A DNA stretch of 18,116 bases. Origin: Clostridia bacterium. GTDB lineage: Bacteria > Bacillota_A > Clostridia > Lachnospirales > Cellulosilyticaceae. The stretch covers positions 1 through 18,116 of the forward strand of contig JARBTY010000039.1 in the NCBI GenBank assembly GCA_029239935.1. Direction: 5' to 3'. A model generated the notes under the pieces. The model was not told the origin of the DNA, made no database searches, and saw only the letters and a program-made list of their open reading frames with translations. Of this stretch, positions 7,867 through 12,799 are shown piece after piece. Numbering within the stretch: position 1 is the first letter of the stretch; each line of letters begins with the position of its first letter. Made by a program: the position numbers and the translations under genes.

Positions 7867-8730
7867 CTAATTTATTTTGTAAAAAGATTTATAGTCTTTT
7901 GGCGTACAATGATTTTTAGCTTTAAATACACGATTAAATGTTGCCAGACTACTAAAACCGGATTTCATAGCAACTTGCATAATAGATAAATCCGGCTGAA
8001 TCAATAGTTTTTCGGCATATATAATTCTACGATTAATCAAATACTCATAGCAAGATATGTTCATAACTTGCTTGAAAAGGCGAGCAAAATGGTATTTGCT
8101 GAATCCAGCAATGCTTGCAATATCATCTATTTTTATATCTTCAGTACAATGATCATTGATATAATTGCATACCTTCAAAAATAAATCTATGTATTCTTGT
8201 TGTTTTTGTTTTTTTATAGCTGAGAATTTATCATTTCTGTTTATACATTTCCGTCCTAAAGTGGTAAAAAAACAAATAAGCATAGAATAAGCCGAAGCTT
8301 CTCTAAATGGCAGCGTCGAAAAATATTCCGAAGTGATATTCAAAATAAGCACTGAAAGTTCTTTATGTATATCCGGCATCGAAGAAGGTGTAACCGTTAG
8401 ACAAGGTCGAAACATATGAAATACTGAATTAAAACCGCTCAGGCTATAGAGCAAGGTGCAGTCAAATTGCAAGATAATGCGATGCCCTGTGAATGGTGCA
8501 TAGAGCTGATGGAGCTCCCCAGGCGCGATAACCATAATATCATCCGCATTCAAATGGTATGTCGTTTCATCTATTATGACCTTATAATCGCTTTCAATAG
8601 GCATGATGATTTCAGCATCGGTATGCCAGTGTTGTGGATAATCTTCATATTCTCGGTTTAGATAGATACGAATTTTAAAATCCCCCTCATAGTCCACAGT
8701 TTCATGAATTCCGTTTAAAATTTCAATCAA
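7867..8730 (-). CDS. AraC-family regulator with cupin-type sensor domain
   Basis: A regulator of about 287 residues. The N-terminal half is a cupin-like AraC-binding domain with the typical HWHTDAEIIMPIES and ADDIMVIAPGELHQL motifs seen in sugar-responsive members. The C-terminal half has two helix-turn-helix units: IDDIASIAGFSKYHFARLFK, then VAMKSGFSSLATFNRVFKAK and CTPKDYK. No ATG is available. I prefer the TTG at 8730 because GGGGGG at 8743-8738 lies seven bases upstream; the alternative TTG at 8745 has no ribosome site. It lies upstream of, and in the same direction as, the sugar importer, which it probably activates. Confidence 0.93.
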   Translation of the reverse strand: MIEILNGIHETVDYEGDFKIRIYLNREYEDYPQHWHTDAEIIMPIESDYKVIIDETTYHLNADDIMVIAPGELHQLYAPFTGHRIILQFDCTLLYSLSGFNSVFHMFRPCLTVTPSSMPDIHKELSVLILNITSEYFSTLPFREASAYSMLICFFTTLGRKCINRNDKFSAIKKQKQQEYIDLFLKVCNYINDHCTEDIKIDDIASIAGFSKYHFARLFKQVMNISCYEYLINRRIIYAEKLLIQPDLSIMQVAMKSGFSSLATFNRVFKAKNHCTPKDYKSFYKIN

Positions 8731-8815
8731 TAAACTACCCCCCAAATAACTGACTTTACGACAATAACCTCTAACATTTAACTAATCCCCGTTTAGCAAA
8801 TGCAGTTAAATTAAT

Positions 8816-8842
8816 GTTATAATACAGAATTTTCTAAGTCAA
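8816..8842 (-). promoter_or_regulatory. Putative promoter of the AraC sugar regulator
   Basis: TTGACT (8842-8837) and TATAAC (8821-8816) lie on the minus strand with a short 15-base spacer, about 85 bases before the TTG start. Two perfect palindromes lie just upstream: TTTGAATTCAAA (8851-8862) and GTTTATATAAAC (8866-8877). They may be regulator sites. The short spacer makes this a weak call. Confidence 0.4.
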
Positions 8843-8866
8843 GCATATTGTTTGAATTCAAATAAG

Positions 8867-8922
8867 TTTATATAAACAAAACCTCTACCAAATCAGTCTT
8901 TAACACAGATTTTGTTAGAGGT
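8867..8922 (-). terminator. Orphan Rho-independent terminator on the minus strand
   Basis: Arms 8881-8894 (ACCTCTACCAAATC) and 8908-8922 (GATTTTGTTAGAGGT) form a stem with a 7-bp closed base plus an imperfect upper part. On the minus strand it is followed by TTTTGTTTATAT. It therefore ends transcripts coming from 9100 toward 8900, where no protein gene is seen. The 8923-9060 stretch upstream holds only AT-rich DNA with tiny reading frames. Confidence 0.55.
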
Positions 8923-9060
8923 ATTCCACAAAAAATATTTAATTTTCTAATCTTTATTATTCTGTTTTGTTTGCATTGTTATCAATTAAATCTCATTTAC
9001 AATCTCATATTCTTCACCTATACTTATTATAGATAAAGATAAAAAAGCAAGTACCAGCTT

Positions 9061-9080
9061 TATTTGCTATCTATCAAATA
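9061..9080. promoter_or_regulatory. MarR operator candidate upstream of the MarR gene
   Basis: TATTTGCTATCTATCAAATA is an inverted repeat (TATTTG-N8-CAAATA) ending 30 bases before the MarR start. The same arms and spacing occur in the promoter of the convergent dehydrogenase gene (10628-10647, and a half-degenerate copy at 10600-10619). The length and symmetry fit operators of MarR-family repressors. Confidence 0.65.
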
Positions 9081-9110
9081 TACTTTATGATTATAAAAGA
9101 GGTCATGCAT

Positions 9111-9572
9111 ATGGAAAATAACATACAAAAACAAAATCTTATACGCAATCAACTTAAACTCAATCTAGGCGAGGAACTTAATGCGCTTATCAGTGCGTCT
9201 CATGCACTTAATGTAAGAACTGCAGTTCTTTTTGATTCAACACTGCAGCCTGCAGCCTTTTTGATTGTCCGCTGGCTGCTTTCATATGGCCCGGTAAATG
9301 CTACAACTTTGGCAGAAGCAACTGCCATGGACCGAAGCTCTGTCAGCCGACTTGTTACGCAACTCAAACACTTAGGTTATGTGAAAAGCGAAACTCACCC
9401 CAAAGATCGACGCGGCGTACTATTATCCTTGACCGATTTAGGTTGCGAAAAGGCTCTAAATGCCTTAAAAGAAAAAGAAGAAGAATTTTATAAACGCATC
9501 TCAGAATGGGATAATTCCAAACTCGAAACATTTATTGAAATGCTCAAATGTTTCAATAGTAGTACAAATTAG
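9111..9572 (+). CDS. MarR-family transcriptional regulator
   Basis: A 153-residue winged-helix regulator. The layout is typical: an N-terminal dimerisation helix, then RWLLSYGPVNATTLAEATAM leading into the recognition helix DRSSVSRLVTQLKHLGYV (about residues 74-91), the wing HPKDRRGVLLSLTDLG (about 97-111) and a C-terminal dimerisation helix. I chose the ATG at 9111, with AGAGG at 9098-9102 and an eight-base spacer, over upstream ATGs at 9087 and 9105, which lie before or too close to that site. The gene is convergent with a short-chain dehydrogenase and shares a bidirectional terminator with it. The matching palindromes before both genes suggest it represses itself and the dehydrogenase. Confidence 0.93.
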   Translation: MENNIQKQNLIRNQLKLNLGEELNALISASHALNVRTAVLFDSTLQPAAFLIVRWLLSYGPVNATTLAEATAMDRSSVSRLVTQLKHLGYVKSETHPKDRRGVLLSLTDLGCEKALNALKEKEEEFYKRISEWDNSKLETFIEMLKCFNSSTN

Positions 9573-9627
9573 ATAGTAAATCCATACCCACACTGGTAGC
9601 TCTATATGCTATACAATAGTGAATAAA

Positions 9628-9665
9628 ACCCCTTTCTCCTATATCTAACTTAGGATGAGAGGGGT
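9628..9665. terminator. Bidirectional terminator between MarR and dehydrogenase genes
   Basis: ACCCCTTTCTCCTA (9628-9641) pairs with TAGGATGAGAGGGGT (9651-9665) with one mismatch and a one-base bulge. The plus side is followed by CTTTTCTG and the minus side by TTTTATTC, so it can stop transcription from both directions. Confidence 0.85.
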
Positions 9666-9679
9666 CTTTTCTGATAGGT

Positions 9680-10552
9680 TTACTCAATGTATCCGCTTTG
9701 TGACAGTAAGTTTTTTGTATCTATCCATAGCTTATGCTGCATATCGCTATCCCCGCCAGGAACTATTGGTACTATAGGCTTTCCAGTACCAACGTTAAAA
9801 TATTCTCCTGTCACGCCTTGATACTGAGCGTCTGTGGCCAAACGCATTATAATATCAGCACCTTTTCTTGGATCTCCTATATGCAGGATTTTCAATATTT
9901 TAGCAAGTACTGAAGAAAATCCTAATTCCCGTCCGAGCCCTGTCACATTAAACCCTGGATTAAGGGCATTTACAGTAACTCCGCTCCCGTCCATTTGACG
10001 TCCAAGCTCTCCAGTAAACATAATATTAAGAAGTTTTGTCTTTCCGTAAATCATAGAGGAACCTCTAGCGGTAAATTCAGAAGTATCTGTTAAATCCTGT
10101 GGTAATTTGAGCTGACCATGGTTGCGTGATGCTTCAGAAGCGACATTGACTATCCTTGCATTTTTTGAATGAGTTAATGAATCCAATAGCTTATGTGTTA
10201 ACAGCCATGGTGCAAGATAATTTACAGCTATCATTTCAGGGAATCCCTCTCTAGTTATTCGCTGTTCAAAGCCATGCAATCCTGCATTGTTCACTAATAT
10301 ATCTATTTTAGGGTATGCCGCTTTTATTTCATTACCCATTCTTTTTACGTCCTTCATAAGTGATAAATCACCATAAAAAAAGTCTATTTTTGCATTTGGC
10401 ACGAGATCCTTTATAATAGTTTTTGCTGTTTCTGCACGTTTTTCATTTCTTGCCGTTAATACCAGTTGTGTCCCACGTTTGGCTAGTTCAATGGCTACTA
10501 ATTGGCCAAGACCACTGGTAGCACCAGTTATTACTGCAATGGAGTCTGTCAT
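9680..10552 (-). CDS. Short-chain dehydrogenase/reductase (SDR)
   Basis: A 290-residue NAD(P)-dependent oxidoreductase of the classical/retinol-dehydrogenase-like branch. The Rossmann dinucleotide loop TGATSGLG is at residues 9-16, with R35 after strand 2 favouring NADP. NNAG is at 88-91, and the catalytic tetrad is complete: Asn111, Ser139, Tyr169 and Lys173 (YGKTK). The PG motif is near residue 200. Related proteins reduce or oxidise lipophilic aldehydes, ketones or alcohols; the substrate is not readable. The ATG follows AGGAGG. Two MarR-type palindromes lie 48-95 bases upstream, so expression is likely induced by a ligand of the adjacent MarR protein. Confidence 0.94.
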   Translation of the reverse strand: MTDSIAVITGATSGLGQLVAIELAKRGTQLVLTARNEKRAETAKTIIKDLVPNAKIDFFYGDLSLMKDVKRMGNEIKAAYPKIDILVNNAGLHGFEQRITREGFPEMIAVNYLAPWLLTHKLLDSLTHSKNARIVNVASEASRNHGQLKLPQDLTDTSEFTARGSSMIYGKTKLLNIMFTGELGRQMDGSGVTVNALNPGFNVTGLGRELGFSSVLAKILKILHIGDPRKGADIIMRLATDAQYQGVTGEYFNVGTGKPIVPIVPGGDSDMQHKLWIDTKNLLSQSGYIE

Positions 10553-10599
10553 CCTATAAATCCTCCTCAGATGTTGGAATTAAATCAAACCCTAAAATA

Positions 10600-10647
10600 T
10601 ATTTGATATATGTCAATTATATAATTTTATTTGATATATGTCAAATA
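10600..10647. promoter_or_regulatory. Tandem MarR operator candidates in the SDR promoter
   Basis: Two copies of TATTTGATATATGTCAA start at 10600 and 10628, 28 bases apart. The second continues as a full TATTTG-N8-CAAATA palindrome (10628-10647); the first has CAATTA as its right arm (10600-10619). The same palindrome lies before the MarR gene. No clear -35/-10 pair stands out, which fits operators overlapping the core promoter. Confidence 0.65.
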
Positions 10648-10719
10648 TATTTCATTATTAACTTATTGATTTTATTTCTCTGATGTTACTCTGGGGAGCA
10701 ACGAAAAATGGATGCTGTG

Positions 10720-11595
10720 TTATTTCTTTTCCACTGCGATCCAGATTTCCCAGGTATAGCCGGTGGCGCTCACATCAGCCGACGGGTACGCTTCAAAGTC
10801 CGTGCCCCCGCAGGGCTGATACTCGCTTGCAGGAAAGAATTCGCTATAAATCTGATGATACAGCTTGTTGAACGCTTCCGGCATTGTTCCCACACACTTG
10901 AACACTGCGTAGGTATGTGCTGGTATTTCCTCTACGGTAAAACCCTCTTCCGTAACCGGCGCGCCGTTATAGTGCGCGCCGATGGCATAGGGAAAATTCG
11001 TGTCGGAAGCGTCCTTGCCGAAGCTTGCGCCGACCATGCACCCGCCAAAAGCATTGTCCTCCGGAATATACTTGCACAGCGCCGGGATTGTTCCGTCTAT
11101 TCTGCACTGCCGCCAGAAATCGGATATGTCGGCAGTGGTCAGTTCTTTCTTGCAGGATACACCAATCTTTTTACAGACGATTTTGAACATGTCCCTCGTT
11201 TCAATTCTGTAATCCATCATATTTCCTCCGTCTAAAATCAGTTTTACTGAAAGACGGGAAAAAGATTTAAGATTAGCTCCGCTTCGTGCCAACGACGGAG
11301 ATACGCCATGAAAACGTGTAAAAGCGCGGCTGAAGCTTTCCTGTGTGTCATAGCCATACTTGACGGCAATATCCAGTATGCGTACATCAGACGATGCAAG
11401 CTCGCTTCCGGCAAGAGAAAGGCGCCGCATACGGATATAATCTCCGAGCGTAAACCCGCAGAGGATGCTGAATACCCGTTGAAAATGAAAGCTTGACGAA
11501 TACGCCTGTTTTGCAATTTCGCAAAAATCCAGTTCCTCGGTGATATGCACTTCCACATAATCTACCGCTTTTTGTATGCCGCTGATCCAATCCAA
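10720..11595 (-). CDS. AraC-family regulator with GyrI-like effector-binding domain
   Basis: A regulator of 291 residues. The AraC domain is N-terminal: the first helix-turn-helix is near residues 25-45 (FCEIAKQAYSSSFHFQRVFS), and the second near 75-97 (LDIAVKYGYDTQESFSRAFT, then GVSPSLAR). A GyrI-like ligand-binding domain follows from about residue 130, ending TGYTWEIWIAVEKK. A TTG at 11595 fits AGGAGG (11610-11605) with nine bases of spacing; the TTG at 11601 is only three bases away. Base composition is visibly richer in G and C than the flanks (runs such as GGCGCGCCG), suggesting recent acquisition. A dyad covers its promoter, and half of that dyad reappears upstream of the serine hydrolase gene. 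Confidence 0.92.
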   Translation of the reverse strand: MDWISGIQKAVDYVEVHITEELDFCEIAKQAYSSSFHFQRVFSILCGFTLGDYIRMRRLSLAGSELASSDVRILDIAVKYGYDTQESFSRAFTRFHGVSPSLARSGANLKSFSRLSVKLILDGGNMMDYRIETRDMFKIVCKKIGVSCKKELTTADISDFWRQCRIDGTIPALCKYIPEDNAFGGCMVGASFGKDASDTNFPYAIGAHYNGAPVTEEGFTVEEIPAHTYAVFKCVGTMPEAFNKLYHQIYSEFFPASEYQPCGGTDFEAYPSADVSATGYTWEIWIAVEKK

Positions 11596-11623
11596 TTTCA
11601 AGTGCCTCCTATCTGTATAAGCT

Positions 11624-11660
11624 TATTATGCGGTTCTACACTAAACATTGGAGTAGAACC
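11624..11660. repeat. Left copy of 20-bp inverted repeat and promoter dyad
   Basis: GGTTCTACACTAAACATTGG (11632-11651) is repeated in exact inverted orientation at 12717-12736, beyond the serine hydrolase gene. Just outside is TATTATGC (11624-11631), which nearly matches TATTATAC outside the other copy. This copy also forms an 8-bp-arm dyad with GTAGAACC (11653-11660). The CATAAT at 11630-11625 on the minus strand is a possible -10 for the AraC gene, so the dyad covers its -35 region. Confidence 0.75.
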
Positions 11661-11707
11661 AGCAATGTAATCATTCTATTATCCAATGACCCGATACCCT
11701 GCCAGCC

Positions 11708-12682
11708 TTATTCAAACAACGGAACAATATGCTCTGTAATCAGTTCAGTTAGAACCTTGCTTCTCAGCATAAAACGAGAAGCAATTGCGACTACCATGTT
11801 CTTTTCGGGATTGACAAAAATCACATTCCCTCCATCGCCTATAGCTGCATAACAATGACTCCCCTTACTATCAATAATCCACCATAAATAACCGTAGGGC
11901 AGCTCTCCCCAACGACTTTTTTCTTTTGTGCTGTCCTCAATCCATTTTGATGATAAAATCCGTCTGTCATTATATAAGCCGCCATTTAAGTATAATTGAC
12001 CGATTTTTGCCATATCCCGCGGCGCTAAACAAAGCCCCCAACCCGCTGTGTTCATGCCCTTTGGATCCACCATCCAACCGCTGACATGTTTATCTTTCAG
12101 AAAGGCAATATACTCCTCTTTATTATGTATTGTCGTATGATGATGAGGTGCTTTAATGCCCAGCGGTTCAAACAGATTCTCTGTGGCAAAATCTACTACT
12201 GACTTATCTGTCGTGCTTGCAAGTATTCCTGATAAAATCTGCGTGCCAACAGTAGAATACTTGAATTCGCTAGTGATGCCAGCCCGGCCTCCCAATAAAT
12301 CGAGCGCCGCTTTTGTCCAATCATCGCTTGTGTAAACCTTTGTATACGGCTCCGACTTGTATTTATACGGTGCGGTCATGGTCAGCATATTTCTTATGGT
12401 GACATTTTGTATCGTCTTTTCCCCACGTTTGAGCATGTAATCCGGGAAAAATTCTAAAACCTTCTGGTCTACGCTTTTTATATAGCCTTTATCTATGGCA
12501 ATACCGATCAGTGCCGATAGAATGCTCTTTGTCACCGACATCACATGAGCCGTATCCTCAGAAGTGAAGCCGCCAAAATAACCTTCATAAATCCTTTCGC
12601 CATTTTTAACCACAACTATGCCGGCAATATTGTCATATTCTGTCTTAATCAAATTTTCAAAATCTGTGATATGTTTATCCAT
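11708..12682 (-). CDS. Serine hydrolase of the beta-lactamase/DD-peptidase fold
   Basis: A 324-residue protein of the class C beta-lactamase-related family (PF00144). The catalytic SxxK is SVTK at residues 49-52 in the usual HVMSVTKSILSALIG context. The second motif is YST at 142-144 (FKYSTVGTQIL), where most relatives have YxN. The third region, GDGGNVIFVNPEKNMVV, stands where KTG/HxG or GYGGQ is common. No signal peptide is visible, so the protein is probably cytosolic and more likely an esterase or peptidase than an antibiotic-inactivating beta-lactamase. GGAGGG precedes the ATG. The gene lies inside a pair of perfect 20-bp inverted repeats and 112 bases before the co-oriented AraC gene. 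Confidence 0.9.
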   Translation of the reverse strand: MDKHITDFENLIKTEYDNIAGIVVVKNGERIYEGYFGGFTSEDTAHVMSVTKSILSALIGIAIDKGYIKSVDQKVLEFFPDYMLKRGEKTIQNVTIRNMLTMTAPYKYKSEPYTKVYTSDDWTKAALDLLGGRAGITSEFKYSTVGTQILSGILASTTDKSVVDFATENLFEPLGIKAPHHHTTIHNKEEYIAFLKDKHVSGWMVDPKGMNTAGWGLCLAPRDMAKIGQLYLNGGLYNDRRILSSKWIEDSTKEKSRWGELPYGYLWWIIDSKGSHCYAAIGDGGNVIFVNPEKNMVVAIASRFMLRSKVLTELITEHIVPLFE

Positions 12683-12716
12683 TTTTCCCTCCGCTAAAAA
12701 GTTCTTTTCGCCTATC

Positions 12717-12744
12717 CCAATGTTTAGTGTAGAACCTATTATAC
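12717..12744. repeat. Right copy of 20-bp inverted repeat
   Basis: CCAATGTTTAGTGTAGAACC (12717-12736) is the exact reverse complement of 11632-11651. It is followed by TATTATAC (12737-12744), matching seven of eight bases of the sequence outside the left copy. On the minus strand TATAAT at 12743-12738 is a likely -10 of the hydrolase gene, with the repeat immediately downstream in the initial transcribed region. No good -35 is present. Confidence 0.75.
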
Positions 12745-12799
12745 GGTAAAATGCCTTTTCTCTCTTGACATTTTGTGCGGAGTGGTGTTACCACAAGCT

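Noticed and set aside
10708..11235. A 175-codon plus-strand frame opposite the GC-rich AraC gene.
   Set aside because: Long antisense frames are expected in GC-richer DNA. The minus-strand protein has full AraC and GyrI-like motifs and a good ribosome site.
11308..11852. Open frames on the plus strand opposite the AraC and hydrolase genes (for example 11308-11496 and 11628-11852).
   Set aside because: They are antisense to genes with clear domain motifs, have no convincing ribosome sites and encode low-complexity, unrecognisable peptides.
12764..12799. Plus-strand TTGACA at 12765-12770 as a promoter, and the GTGGT-GTT-ACCAC hairpin as a terminator of the GTPase gene.
   Set aside because: No -10 follows the TTGACA at a usable distance and no plus-strand gene is downstream. 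The hairpin is only 5 bp and has no U-tract on the minus strand.
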